This document shows, one piece after another, positions 11,146-20,020 of a DNA stretch of 47,227 nt; within the stretch, counting starts at the first letter, position 1; each line of letters starts with the position of its first letter. The DNA is from Oscillospiraceae bacterium. Lineage in GTDB: Bacteria; Bacillota; Clostridia; Oscillospirales; Oscillospiraceae. The notes under the pieces are model-generated. The model saw only the letters and a list, made by a program, of their open reading frames with translations, was not told where the DNA came from and did no database searches. The stretch spans positions 1-47,227 of the forward strand of contig JABLYK010000016.1 in assembly GCA_018265835.1 (NCBI GenBank), in the 5' to 3' direction. The position numbers were made by a program, and so were the translations under genes.

Positions 11146-11228
11146 ATAGTTTATTCTGGGTGATAAAACGCATTCTCCGACTTCATTGCCGTCGTTGCGC
11201 AATCGTCGAAGCCGCAAAACACAGCAAA

Positions 11229-11252
11229 GCCGCCGTGCGAGTGCACGGCGGC
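11229..11252. terminator. Bidirectional terminator between protease and FAD oxidoreductase genes
   Basis: Perfect 10-bp stem GCCGCCGTGC / GCACGGCGGC with a 4-nt loop, followed by TTTT on the plus strand and TTT plus a later TTTT on the minus strand. Confidence 0.75.
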
Positions 11253-11265
11253 TTTTGGGCTTACT

Positions 11266-12663
11266 TTATTCGTCCCCGGCGAGCTTTCGCCCCATGAGCA
11301 CGCCCATGGCGGAGGCCATCATCAGGCCGCGCGTCCAGCCGGACGAGTCGCCCAGGCAGTGCAGGCCGCGCACGTTCGTGTTGAGGTCGGCATCCATTTT
11401 GATGCGGTTGCTGTAAAACTTCAGCTCCGGAGAATACAGCAGCGTCTCATACGCCGCAAAGCCGGGCACGACCTCGTCCATTGCCTTGATAAAGTTGATG
11501 ATATTAATCATGGACCGGTAAGGCATTGCAGACGTAATGTCGCCCGCGACGGCGTCCGGCAGCGTGGGCCGGACGTTGGACTGGCTCAGTTCCTTCTGCC
11601 ACGTGCGCTTGCCGTCGAGAATGTCGCCGAAGCGCTGCACCATGATGTGCCCCGCGCCCAGCATATTCGTCAGCTCGCCCACCTTCTGCGCATAGGCAAT
11701 CGGCTGGTTGAACGGCACGGAAAAATTGTGCGAGCAGAGAATGGCCACGTTCGTATTCTCGGACTTCAGCTCCTTGTACGCATGGCCGTTGACGACCGCG
11801 AGATCGTTGTCGTAATTTTCCTGCGAGACGAAACCGCCCGGGTTCTGGCAGAACGTGCGCACCTTGTTTTTGAACGGCTGCGGGTAGCCGATGAGCTTGG
11901 ACTCATACAGAATGCTGTTGACCGACTCCATGACCTCGTTGCGCACTTCCACGCGCACGCCGATGTCCACGGTGCCGGGCTGGTGCTCCACACCGTGCTC
12001 GAGGCAGATTTTTTCCAGCCAGTCCGCGCCGCGGCGCCCGGTGGCGATCACGGTGTGCTTGGCGTAGATCTCATAGGACTGCTCGCCGTCCTCCACTACG
12101 ACGCCCAGACACACGCCGTCGTCCATGATGAGATCGCTGCACTGGCAGCCGAACATCATCTCCACGCCGTGGTCAAAGAGATAATCCTCGATGGCGTGAT
12201 AGACGTCATGCGCCTTCTCCGTGCCGAGGTGGCGGATCGGGCAGTCCACAAGCCGCAGCCCGGCGCGGATGGCGCGGGTGCGAATCCGTTTGACCTCCTC
12301 GGTGTTGCCCAGACCTTCGACGTGCTCGTCCGCGCCAAACTCCAGATAAATGCTGTCGGCGTAGTCGATCGTCTCCTGCGCAAGCGTTTCGCCGACGAGC
12401 GACGGCAGGTCGCCGCCGACCTCGCAGGACAGGGACAGCTTCCCGTCCGAAAACGCGCCCGCGCCGGAAAAGCCGGTGGTAATGTGGCAGTAGGGCTTGC
12501 AGCTCATGCATTTGCCGGTCTGCGCCTTCGGGCAGCGGCGGTTTTCAATGGCAAGGCCTTTTTCAACCATAATAATTTTCTTCGTACTGCCCCGGCGGAT
12601 CATTTCCAGCGCAGTGAAAATGCCGGCAGGCCCGGCGCCAATGATGACAACGTCTGTATTCAT
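11266..12663 (-). CDS. NAD(P)/FAD-dependent oxidoreductase
   Basis: 465 aa flavoprotein. The N-terminal dinucleotide-binding motif is VVIIGAGPAGIFTALEM, followed by a cysteine-bearing segment CPKAQTGKCMSCKPYC that may hold a metal or disulfides, then TGFSGAGAFSDGKLSL. HTVIATGRRGADW is the second nucleotide-contact strand and HCLGDSSGWTRGLM near the end contacts FAD. This is the uncharacterised 'NAD(FAD)-utilising dehydrogenase' family common in Clostridia; the substrate is unknown. Start at ATG 12663 with AAAGGAG about 10 nt upstream; the open frame extends 13 codons further without support. A 22-codon remnant of a relative lies at 9730-9798. Confidence 0.9.
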   Translation of the reverse strand: MNTDVVIIGAGPAGIFTALEMIRRGSTKKIIMVEKGLAIENRRCPKAQTGKCMSCKPYCHITTGFSGAGAFSDGKLSLSCEVGGDLPSLVGETLAQETIDYADSIYLEFGADEHVEGLGNTEEVKRIRTRAIRAGLRLVDCPIRHLGTEKAHDVYHAIEDYLFDHGVEMMFGCQCSDLIMDDGVCLGVVVEDGEQSYEIYAKHTVIATGRRGADWLEKICLEHGVEHQPGTVDIGVRVEVRNEVMESVNSILYESKLIGYPQPFKNKVRTFCQNPGGFVSQENYDNDLAVVNGHAYKELKSENTNVAILCSHNFSVPFNQPIAYAQKVGELTNMLGAGHIMVQRFGDILDGKRTWQKELSQSNVRPTLPDAVAGDITSAMPYRSMINIINFIKAMDEVVPGFAAYETLLYSPELKFYSNRIKMDADLNTNVRGLHCLGDSSGWTRGLMMASAMGVLMGRKLAGDE

Positions 12664-12734
12664 GAAAAACGTCTCCTTTGTCTGTGTAACGCTCTGGATC
12701 AAAACGCAGAGCCAAGCATCAAAATTTCATGGAA

Positions 12735-12762
12735 AAAGCGACTTGCTGATGCAAGTCGCTTT
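12735..12762 (-). terminator. Terminator downstream of tRNA-Gly
   Basis: Stem AAGCGACTTGC / GCAAGTCGCTT closing a short loop, ending in TTTTT on the minus strand, 4 nt beyond the tRNA. Confidence 0.75.
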
Positions 12763-12766
12763 TCAC

Positions 12767-12842
12767 TGGAGCGGGCGACGAGATTCGAACTCGCTACCTC
12801 CACCTTGGCAAGGTGGCGCTCTGCCAAATGAGCTACGCCCGC
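12767..12842 (-). tRNA. tRNA-Gly (anticodon GCC)
   Basis: Reverse strand: acceptor GCGGGCG / CGCCCGC, anticodon stem CCACC / GGTGG with loop TTGCCAA giving GCC (codons GGC/GGU), T loop TTCGAAT, discriminator T and encoded CCA. Confidence 0.96.
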
Positions 12843-12863
12843 ATTTTTCGGAATGCAAGCGTT

Positions 12864-12891
12864 ATTTTACCACAAAAAGATGACTTGTCAA
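12864..12891 (-). promoter_or_regulatory. Promoter of tRNA-Gly
   Basis: Minus-strand TTGACA (12886-12891), 16-nt spacer, TAAAAT (12864-12869), 21 nt before the tRNA. Confidence 0.7.
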
Positions 12892-12920
12892 GTGTTTTTT
12901 CGCCGATTTGCTGCAAACGG

Positions 12921-14042
12921 TCATTCTTCCGGCAGCTGAAGCGTCTGCCCCGGCTTCCACGAGAAGCCCTGCGAGTCGCAGGCGGGATAGCTCTCCGCGT
13001 CCCACCAGTAGCGGCCCCAGATGTCACTGTCGCGCTGAAGCCATACGGTTCCGGAATACCCCGCGAGATCCAGATGATAGTATTTGCCGCCGATCTGCAC
13101 GATATTCCAGTAATGCGTTGTGCTGTTCAGCCGGCCCGCCACGACCTGGCAAGGAATCTCCAGCGCATCGCACACGGCTTTGTACGCCATGGCGAGACCG
13201 CGGCTGTCGGTCGAACCTTCCACCAGTGCGTTGTAGGCCGTGCCGCCGGCCGCACCGTTCATGGTGCAGGCATCCGCCGTGACCGCGCAGGCCTGCAGCG
13301 CAGCGTCCTGCGCCCGACGGTCCATCGTGGCCGTCAACGCCTGAAGCTTCGTGTCCAGCGCGGCGCGCCGGTCGGAAATCTCGCTCTGCGAAGCGGAGTA
13401 GCGCAGCGTTACCTCGAAAATCTTTTGCTTCGTGCCGCCGGTATACATCGTGATCTCTACCCGCGGGATGTCCACCGCCAGCAGGGGGTGGTTCAGGCAG
13501 GACGTTTCCACCAGCGCGGAGACGTCGCTCTCATCCAGCGCATCGGTGCTGATTTGCAGCGCAAACGTGGTTCGCTGCGCTTCAAGCACATCGACCACGC
13601 TGTCAATGATGCTGTTTCGGGTCTGCACGCTGTAGATAGACTTGACCTCTGCCGCCGTGCGCTTATACGTAATCGTCACGTCTGCCTCACAATAGGCCAC
13701 GACTTGCTCGGTCTCATATGTGATGGATTCCACGCAGTATGCGCCGATCGCGGTATTGCTGCGCACCTCCCAGCAGGCGCTCGACAGATCGTCGGCGATG
13801 ATGCCGCTGTAGTCGCCGAAGACGAGCGCACGCTCGGTCTCGTAGTCCGCAACCATGGCGTTGAGCGCGCGCAGCAGCTCGGCATAGTTGTGAATCTCCG
13901 TGGTGTCTTCCGCATTCAGGATGGTTTCCTGCTCCTCGTAAGGCGCTGTGGACAGATACTCCCGTTCAAACAGGGAGTTGCAGCCGCTGAGCGTCAGAAG
14001 CGACGCCGCCAGCAGAAGCATGGATCCGAAGCGTTTGAACAT
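12921..14042 (-). CDS. Lipoprotein with a transglutaminase-like domain lacking the catalytic cysteine
   Basis: 373 aa. A lipoprotein signal peptide ends in LTLSGC, so Cys21 would be lipidated. Residues about 30-250 resemble no family I know. The C-terminal ~95 residues look like a transglutaminase/protease-like fold: SRGLAMAYKAVCDALEIPC matches the helix that normally begins with the nucleophile, followed by HYWNIV (His310) and KYYHLDLA (Asp325). The position of the usual Cys is Ser280, so it may be a binding or scaffolding domain. Start at ATG 14042 with AAAGGAG upstream. It follows yitT by about 20 nt and closes the parE-parC run. Confidence 0.82.
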   Translation of the reverse strand: MFKRFGSMLLLAASLLTLSGCNSLFEREYLSTAPYEEQETILNAEDTTEIHNYAELLRALNAMVADYETERALVFGDYSGIIADDLSSACWEVRSNTAIGAYCVESITYETEQVVAYCEADVTITYKRTAAEVKSIYSVQTRNSIIDSVVDVLEAQRTTFALQISTDALDESDVSALVETSCLNHPLLAVDIPRVEITMYTGGTKQKIFEVTLRYSASQSEISDRRAALDTKLQALTATMDRRAQDAALQACAVTADACTMNGAAGGTAYNALVEGSTDSRGLAMAYKAVCDALEIPCQVVAGRLNSTTHYWNIVQIGGKYYHLDLAGYSGTVWLQRDSDIWGRYWWDAESYPACDSQGFSWKPGQTLQLPEE

Positions 14043-14062
14043 GCCTGCGCTCCTTTCCGGGT

Positions 14063-14920
14063 TCAATCCTCACCGTATATGTTTTCAAAGCCCTTGCCGT
14101 ACACATCTTTGGCCTCGGACATAATCACAAACGCGTGTTCATCCACACTCCGCACCAGATTGCGCAGCTGCGCAATCTCCGGACGCTTGACCACGCAGAG
14201 GATCACGGGCTTTTCCTTGCCGGACCATGCGCCCTCGCCGCGCAGGAACGTAACGCCGCGCCCCATGGTCTTGGTGATGGTGTCCTTGACCTTGACGCCC
14301 TCGTCGCTGATAATGTAACAGACCTCAGACACGCCGGGGCCATACAGCACCAGGTTGATGACCTTGGAGCTGATGAACATTTGGATCATCGTATACATGC
14401 AGCTGTCATATTTCCGGAACACGATCGCAAACGTGAGCACGACAACCACGTTCAGGCCAAGCTGCATCGTACCGAAATTGATATACGGATACTTTCGCCG
14501 GAGCAGCTTCGCCACAATGTCGGTGCCGCCGCTGGTCGTCCCCGCGGTATAGATGAGACCGTAGCCCGCGCCATTGATCACGCCGCCGTAGACCGCCGCA
14601 AGCAGCGGTTCGTCCGTCGCCACGATATCCGTCATGGCGAGCAGGTCGATCAGCACGGAGTTCAAAACCATAACCGCGAGCGCGCCCATCTGACTGCGCG
14701 CGCCGAGCCGCTTCCACCCGATGATAAACAGCGGGATGTTCATGATGATAATCATCACGCCGACTGGAAGCCCGGTCAGCAGGCGGACGATCTGTGCAAT
14801 GCCAGTCACGCCGCCGGACACGATATCGTTCGGGAATGTGAAAAACTGAAACCCAACTGCCGCCAAAGCGGAGCCAAACAGAAGCTTTGCGCAGTCAAGC
14901 AGAGAATAGTGGGTCTTCAT
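14063..14920 (-). CDS. YitT-family membrane protein (DUF161/DUF2179)
   Basis: 285 aa. About five hydrophobic segments fill residues 10-200 with the family signatures FPNDIVSGGVTGIAQI and TAGTTSGGTDIVAKLL; the C-terminal ~80 residues are the soluble DUF2179 domain (GVTFLRGEGAWSGKEK). The function of YitT proteins is not established; they are common multi-copy membrane proteins in Firmicutes. The start is 13 nt after the parC stop, so it is probably co-transcribed. Confidence 0.92.
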   Translation of the reverse strand: MKTHYSLLDCAKLLFGSALAAVGFQFFTFPNDIVSGGVTGIAQIVRLLTGLPVGVMIIIMNIPLFIIGWKRLGARSQMGALAVMVLNSVLIDLLAMTDIVATDEPLLAAVYGGVINGAGYGLIYTAGTTSGGTDIVAKLLRRKYPYINFGTMQLGLNVVVVLTFAIVFRKYDSCMYTMIQMFISSKVINLVLYGPGVSEVCYIISDEGVKVKDTITKTMGRGVTFLRGEGAWSGKEKPVILCVVKRPEIAQLRNLVRSVDEHAFVIMSEAKDVYGKGFENIYGED

Positions 14921-14933
14921 CGTGATTGCCTCC

Positions 14934-17168
14934 TCAAATCAGGCTCATCTGCTCCTCGCCGCGATCTTCTTCCCGCAGCAGCGAACCGGCTGCCGGCAGG
15001 TTTTTCGCCCGGTAACGGGAATGATTCTGAATCAGGGTGTCTGCCAAAAACGCCGCGCGCTCCACACGGTGCTTCGCCTTGAGCGTCATGACCGCGACGC
15101 CCTGCGTCGTGCGCGACGCTTTGGGCGCGAGCGCCTGCGTTTTGAACACGAGCGCGCGTCCCTCCGTGGAGAACAGGGCGACCTCGCCCTCCTCGCGCAG
15201 GGGCAGCACCGCCACGAGCGGGCTTTTGTCCGAATACGCGCCGGTCAGCCGCTTGCGGTTCGACTTCGTCTCATACGCCGAGAGCGGAATGCGCGCGACC
15301 TTGCCGTTTTCAAACGCCAGCAGCAGCTCGCCGCTGTAATCGCCAGGATCGAGCATACACAGCACGCTCTCCCCCTCGTCCATGCCGAGCACGCCCGGCA
15401 GATACACGCCGAGCGCAGACGCCTTCGTGTCGCTGAAGTCGCAGAGCTTTGCCTTATACACCTGTTGACGGTCGGTGAAGATCAGAAGTTCCCCACGATT
15501 GTTCGCCTCAAACGTCTGGCGCAGGCTGTCGGACTCCTTGTATTTCTGCTCGCCGCCCATGCGCAGGGACAGCGGCGTGATTTTCTTAAAATATCCCTCT
15601 CTGGAGAGGAACAGATGCACCGGATAATCCGGCACCAGCTCTTCCTCCGGCAGGGCGGCCGCTTCCCCGGCGTCCACGATCCCGGTGCGGCGCGGCGCGG
15701 GATATTTTTTGATGATCTCGCGCAGCTCGCGGATGATGATGGAGCGGATGCGCCGCTTGCTCTGCAGCGTCGCTTCCAGCTCGGCAATGGATTTCTCCAG
15801 CGCTTCGGTCTCTTCCAGCCGCTTGAGGATGTACTCGCGGTTGATGTTGCGCAGCTTGATCTCGGCAACGAAGTTTGCCTGAATCTCGTCGATCCCAAAG
15901 CCCTGCATCAGATTCGGAACCACATCGGCCTCGCGCTCTGTCTGGCGGATGATGGCGATGGCGCGGTCAATGTCGAGCAGGATCTTGCCCAACCCCTGCA
16001 GCAGGTGCAGCTTGGCCTTCTTTTTGTTCAGCTCGAAGAAGACGCGCCGGCGGATGCACTCCATGCGCCACGCCGTCCACTCGTCGAGAATCTCGCCAAC
16101 ACCCATGACGCGCGGGTTGCCCGCGATGAGGATGTTAAAGTTGCAGGCAAAGCTGTCGCACAGCGGCGTGAGCTTGAAGAGCTTCTGCATGAGCTTTTCC
16201 GGGTCGGTTCCGCGCTTGAGGTCGATGGCCAGCTTCAGGCCGCTCAGATCGGTCTCGTCGCGCATGTCGGCGATCTCGCGCAGCTTGCCTGCCTTCACCA
16301 GCTCCGCCACCTTGTCGATAATGGCTTCCACGGTGGTGGAGTACGGAATCTCATAGATTTCAAGAATGTTTTCCTTCGGCAGGAAGCGCCAGCGGGCGCG
16401 CACCTTCACGCCGCCGCGACCGGTGCGGTAGATGCGCTCCATCTCGTCGCGGTCGTAGAGAATCTCGCCCCCGGTCGGGAAATCGGGCGCCGGCATGGTG
16501 GAGAGCAGATCGTGCTCCGGGTTTTCCAGGTACGCGATCGTCGTTTCGCACACTTCGGTCAGATTAAAGCCGCAGATCTGGCTGGCCATGCCGACGGCGA
16601 TGCCAGTGTTCGCCGACACGAGCACATTCGGGAATGTGGTCGGCAGCAGCGACGGCTCCTTCATCGTGCCGTCGTAATTGTCTACAAAATCCACCGTGTC
16701 GCTGTCGATCTCGCCGAACAGCTCCGCGCAGATGGGCGCGAGCTTCGCTTCCGTATAACGGGACGCAGCATAGGACATGTCGCGCGAGAAAACCTTGCCG
16801 AAGTTGCCCTTCGAATCCACAAACGGTGTAAGCAGCGCGCCGTACCCTTTGGAAAGACGCACCATGGTTTCGTAGATCGCAGCGTCGCCGTGGGGGTTCA
16901 GGCGCATCGTCTGCCCGACGATGTTGGCGGATTTCGTGCGAGCGCCGCTCAGCAGGTTCATCTTGTACATCGTGTACAGCAGCTTCCGGTGGCTGGGCTT
17001 GAAGCCGTCGATCTCCGGAATCGCGCGGGAGACGATGACGCTCATGGCATACGGCATGTAGTTTTTCTCCAGCGTCTCGGTGATGGGCTGGGCGATCACC
17101 TCCGCCTTCAGGCCGACCACGTCGGGATTATTCACTTTTTTCGGTTCCTGAGCTTTTTTTCTCGGCAT
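14934..17168 (-). CDS. parC: Type IIA DNA topoisomerase subunit A (topoisomerase IV ParC-like)
   Basis: 744 aa. The breakage-reunion core begins with MPYAMSVIVSRAIPEIDGFKPSHRK; the active-site tyrosine lies in AASRYTEAKLAPI; PHGDAAIYETMVRL is the quinolone-pocket region. A long coiled coil (about 380-500) leads to a C-terminal beta-pinwheel-like domain. I see no GyrA box in that domain, which favours a ParC-type decatenase over gyrase. It pairs with the ParE-like subunit upstream. AAAGGAT precedes the ATG. Confidence 0.92.
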   Translation of the reverse strand: MPRKKAQEPKKVNNPDVVGLKAEVIAQPITETLEKNYMPYAMSVIVSRAIPEIDGFKPSHRKLLYTMYKMNLLSGARTKSANIVGQTMRLNPHGDAAIYETMVRLSKGYGALLTPFVDSKGNFGKVFSRDMSYAASRYTEAKLAPICAELFGEIDSDTVDFVDNYDGTMKEPSLLPTTFPNVLVSANTGIAVGMASQICGFNLTEVCETTIAYLENPEHDLLSTMPAPDFPTGGEILYDRDEMERIYRTGRGGVKVRARWRFLPKENILEIYEIPYSTTVEAIIDKVAELVKAGKLREIADMRDETDLSGLKLAIDLKRGTDPEKLMQKLFKLTPLCDSFACNFNILIAGNPRVMGVGEILDEWTAWRMECIRRRVFFELNKKKAKLHLLQGLGKILLDIDRAIAIIRQTEREADVVPNLMQGFGIDEIQANFVAEIKLRNINREYILKRLEETEALEKSIAELEATLQSKRRIRSIIIRELREIIKKYPAPRRTGIVDAGEAAALPEEELVPDYPVHLFLSREGYFKKITPLSLRMGGEQKYKESDSLRQTFEANNRGELLIFTDRQQVYKAKLCDFSDTKASALGVYLPGVLGMDEGESVLCMLDPGDYSGELLLAFENGKVARIPLSAYETKSNRKRLTGAYSDKSPLVAVLPLREEGEVALFSTEGRALVFKTQALAPKASRTTQGVAVMTLKAKHRVERAAFLADTLIQNHSRYRAKNLPAAGSLLREEDRGEEQMSLI

Positions 17169-17180
17169 ATGTTTAATCCT

Positions 17181-17468
17181 TTAACGCTTTTTCTTGCCCT
17201 TGGCCCGCAGGCCGGTTTCGAGATTGCGGTTGCAGTGCGGGCAGACCTTGATCTGCATCAGCCCGCTTGTAATCCGCTTGCCGCACCACGGGCAGCGGCA
17301 GAATGTCAGCAGACAGATCAGCGACAGCACCATCAGCAAAATCGCGGCCACGGCAAAGTAGGTGCGCACCGGGTTTTCCGGGCCATAGCCGACAAGCCCG
17401 ATCAGCGCGCAGATCACGGACACGACCATGCTCAGCAGGGTCAGGGTTTTTGCAGTTTTCAAATCCAT
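17181..17468 (-). CDS. Small two-TM membrane protein with a zinc-ribbon tail
   Basis: 95 aa. Two hydrophobic helices (LTLLSMVVSVICALIGLVG and FAVAAILLMVLSLICLLTF) are followed by a treble-cysteine ribbon, CPWCGKRI and CPHCNRNL, and a lysine-rich end. I recognise no named family. It lies between parE (15 nt upstream) and parC (12 nt downstream) on the same strand, so it is translated from the same message; whether it has anything to do with topoisomerase is unknown. Confidence 0.82.
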   Translation of the reverse strand: MDLKTAKTLTLLSMVVSVICALIGLVGYGPENPVRTYFAVAAILLMVLSLICLLTFCRCPWCGKRITSGLMQIKVCPHCNRNLETGLRAKGKKKR

Positions 17469-17483
17469 TGTTGGTTCCTCCCG

Positions 17484-19469
17484 TCAGGAAATATCGGCCA
17501 GATCGAGGAACTCGCTGCCGTGGACTGCAATGTGCTCCTTACGTCCGGCAAGATTATCGCCCAGCAGCAAATCGAACATCTGCGCCGTGCGCTCCACATC
17601 CTCCGGCATCACGCGAATGAGCTTGCGCGTGGCCGGGTTCATCGTCGTCATCCACATCATCTCCGGGTCGTTCTCGCCAAGGCCCTTGGAGCGGTTGATG
17701 GTCGCTTTCGCACCCTTGAGACGCTCGACGATCTCCGCCTTTTCGCGGTCGGAATAGGCGAAGTACGTCTTGCCCTTCGACTCGATCTCATACAGCGGCG
17801 ACTCCGCAATGTAGACATAGCCCTCGCGGATGAGCGTCGGCGCAAGGCGGTAGAGCATCGTGAGGATCAGCGTGCGGATCTGGAACCCGTCCACGTCCGC
17901 GTCGGTGCAAATGATGACCTTGTTCCAGCGCAGGTTCTCCAGATTGAAGGCCGAAAGATCCTTGGCCTGCTTGCTCTGCACTTCCACGCCGCAGCCAAGC
18001 ACGCGCATGAGGTCGGTAATCACGTCGCTTTTGAAAATGCGGACGTAGTCCGCCTTCAGGCAGTTCAAAATTTTCCCGCGCACGGGCATGATGCCCTGAA
18101 ACTCTGCGTCGCGCGAGAGCTTGCACGCGCCGAGCGCGGAGTCGCCCTCCACGATGTAGATTTCGCGGCGGGACACATCCTTCGACCGGCAGTCCACGAA
18201 TTTCTGCACGCGGTTGGCCAGATCCACATTGCCGGTCAGCTTCTTTTTGATGTTCAGCCGCGCCTTTTCCGCCTGCTCGCGGCTGCGCTTGTTGATGAGC
18301 ACCTGCTCCAGAATCCGGTCAGCCTCGGCCTTGTGCTCGATGAAGTAAATTTCCAGCTGCTCTCGGAAGAATTCCGTCATCGCTTCCTGAATAAACTTGT
18401 TCGTGATGGCCTTCTTCGTCTGGTTTTCGTAAGACGTGGCGGTCGAAAAGCAGTTTGTCACCAGGATGAGGCAGTCCTGCACATCCTGAAAGCTGATCTT
18501 GCTCTCGTTTTTCTGGTATTTTCCCTGTTTTTTGATGTACCCGTCGATGGCGGAGGTAAACGCGCTTTTCGTTGCCTTCTCCGGCGCGCCGCCGTGCTCC
18601 AGCCACGAGGAATTGTGGTAGTATTCCAGCACGTTCACGCGGTTGGAAAAGCAGAACGCCGCAGAAATCTTCACCTTGTACTCCGGCTTGTCCGCCCGGT
18701 CACGCCCGCGCCGCTCCGTCTCGATATAAGCAGGGGTGGTCAGTGCATCGTCGCCCGCCAGCTCTGCCACATAGTCCACAATGCCGTTGTCGTAGCGGTA
18801 CTCCGTCGTTTCGAATTTGCCGTTTTTCTGCACGCGCAGCCGGAACGTCACGCCCTTGTTCACGACCGCCTGCCGGTGCAGCACATCCTGAAAATATGCC
18901 TCCGGCACATCAATATCCGTGAACACCTCCAGATCCGGCCGCCAGCGGATGGTCGTGCCGGTCTTTTTCCGGTCCGTTGGCTGCGACTCCAGCTCGCCGA
19001 CGATCTCGCCCTTTTGGAAGTGCAGCGAGTACTTCTGCCCGTCGCGCCAGATCGTCACGTCCATGTACTCGGACGCATACTGCGTCGCGCACGCGCCCAG
19101 ACCGTTCAGGCCGAGCGAAAACTCATAGCTCTCGCCCTCGTTGTTTTTATACTTGCCGCCGGCGTACATTTCGCAGAAGATCAGCTCCCAGTTGTAGCGC
19201 TGCTCCGCCTCGTTCCAGTCCACCGGACAGCCGCGGCCGAAGTCCTCCACCTCGATGGACTTGTCTTCAAACCGCGAAACTGTTATAATATTGCCGAATC
19301 CCTCGCGCGCCTCGTCGATGGCGTTTGAAAGGATTTCAAACACGGCGTGCTCGCAGCCCTCCAGCCCGTCGGAGCCGAAGATGACCTCCGGACGTTTGCG
19401 CACACGCTCCGCGCCCTTGAGCATGGAAATGCTGTCGTTTCCGTATTCTGTCGTTTGGGTCTTTGCCAT
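17484..19469 (-). CDS. parE: Type IIA DNA topoisomerase subunit B (topoisomerase IV ParE-like)
   Basis: 661 aa. The GHKL ATPase domain shows EILSNAIDEAREG (Mg-binding Asn), VEDFGRGCPVD and SLGLNGLGACAT. The TOPRIM domain shows IYIVEGDSALGACK and CTDADVDGFQI. The EGDSA variant without the following GG and the SYENQTK loop are features of the clostridial ParE-like group rather than GyrB. Start at ATG 19469 with GAGGG upstream; 16 further codons are open but unsupported. First gene of the run parE - zinc ribbon - parC - yitT - lipoprotein. Confidence 0.92.
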   Translation of the reverse strand: MAKTQTTEYGNDSISMLKGAERVRKRPEVIFGSDGLEGCEHAVFEILSNAIDEAREGFGNIITVSRFEDKSIEVEDFGRGCPVDWNEAEQRYNWELIFCEMYAGGKYKNNEGESYEFSLGLNGLGACATQYASEYMDVTIWRDGQKYSLHFQKGEIVGELESQPTDRKKTGTTIRWRPDLEVFTDIDVPEAYFQDVLHRQAVVNKGVTFRLRVQKNGKFETTEYRYDNGIVDYVAELAGDDALTTPAYIETERRGRDRADKPEYKVKISAAFCFSNRVNVLEYYHNSSWLEHGGAPEKATKSAFTSAIDGYIKKQGKYQKNESKISFQDVQDCLILVTNCFSTATSYENQTKKAITNKFIQEAMTEFFREQLEIYFIEHKAEADRILEQVLINKRSREQAEKARLNIKKKLTGNVDLANRVQKFVDCRSKDVSRREIYIVEGDSALGACKLSRDAEFQGIMPVRGKILNCLKADYVRIFKSDVITDLMRVLGCGVEVQSKQAKDLSAFNLENLRWNKVIICTDADVDGFQIRTLILTMLYRLAPTLIREGYVYIAESPLYEIESKGKTYFAYSDREKAEIVERLKGAKATINRSKGLGENDPEMMWMTTMNPATRKLIRVMPEDVERTAQMFDLLLGDNLAGRKEHIAVHGSEFLDLADIS

Positions 19470-19531
19470 TGATTGTTTCCCTCGCGTATCACAAGATGTG
19501 GTGTTTTTTCCATTCAAGCTGTAACTGATTT

Positions 19532-19560
19532 AGTATATCGTACCTGCGATAAAAAATCAA
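19532..19560 (-). promoter_or_regulatory. Promoter of the parE-parC run
   Basis: Minus-strand TTGATT (19555-19560), 17-nt spacer, TATACT (19532-19537), 62 nt before the parE start. Confidence 0.65.
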
Positions 19561-19589
19561 GTCATGCAAATCAAGGAGGAGGTGCAGCC

Positions 19590-19985
19590 ATGATCGGTTT
19601 CTGGATTTTCATGTCGCTCATGAACCTTCTGGTTCCTGCAACCATGATCGGCTTCGGGCGAATGTTTCTCCATAACCCGCCGAAAAACATCAGTGCCACG
19701 TTCGGTTACCGGACTGCGATGTCAATGAAAAATCAGGACACGTGGGACTTTGCGCACCGCTACTGTGGAAGGCTCTGGTATCGGATGGGGTTGGGTTTGC
19801 TGCCGGTCACGCTGCTGTTCTCGCTCCTGCTGTTTGGGAAAGACATCGCCACCGTCGGCACGTATGCAGGCGTGTTCGAGCTGCTGCAATGCATTCCGCT
19901 CGCGGGCGTGATTTTTCTGACCGAGCGGGCGCTCAAGCGAACATTTGACGAATTTGGCCGTCGAAAAGAAATAGAACACAAATAG
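19590..19985 (+). CDS. SdpI-family membrane protein
   Basis: 131 aa. Three or four hydrophobic segments with the SdpI/YfhL signature FGYRTAMSMKNQDTWDFAHRY between the first and second. B. subtilis SdpI gives immunity to the SdpC cannibalism toxin and acts as its sensor, but most family members are orphans of unknown role. Start at ATG 19590, preceded by AAGGAGGAGG; the open frame continues 39 codons upstream without support. No sdpABC or ArsR-type sdpR gene is nearby. Confidence 0.85.
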   Translation: MIGFWIFMSLMNLLVPATMIGFGRMFLHNPPKNISATFGYRTAMSMKNQDTWDFAHRYCGRLWYRMGLGLLPVTLLFSLLLFGKDIATVGTYAGVFELLQCIPLAGVIFLTERALKRTFDEFGRRKEIEHK

Positions 19986-20020
19986 ACGGGGACTGCATCA
20001 AGCACAGCCCCCGCCGCCCC

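Noticed and set aside
14922..19328. 1468-codon plus-strand frame opposite parC and parE
   Set aside because: Shadow of two topoisomerase genes; low-complexity Arg/Leu/His-rich translation without signatures.
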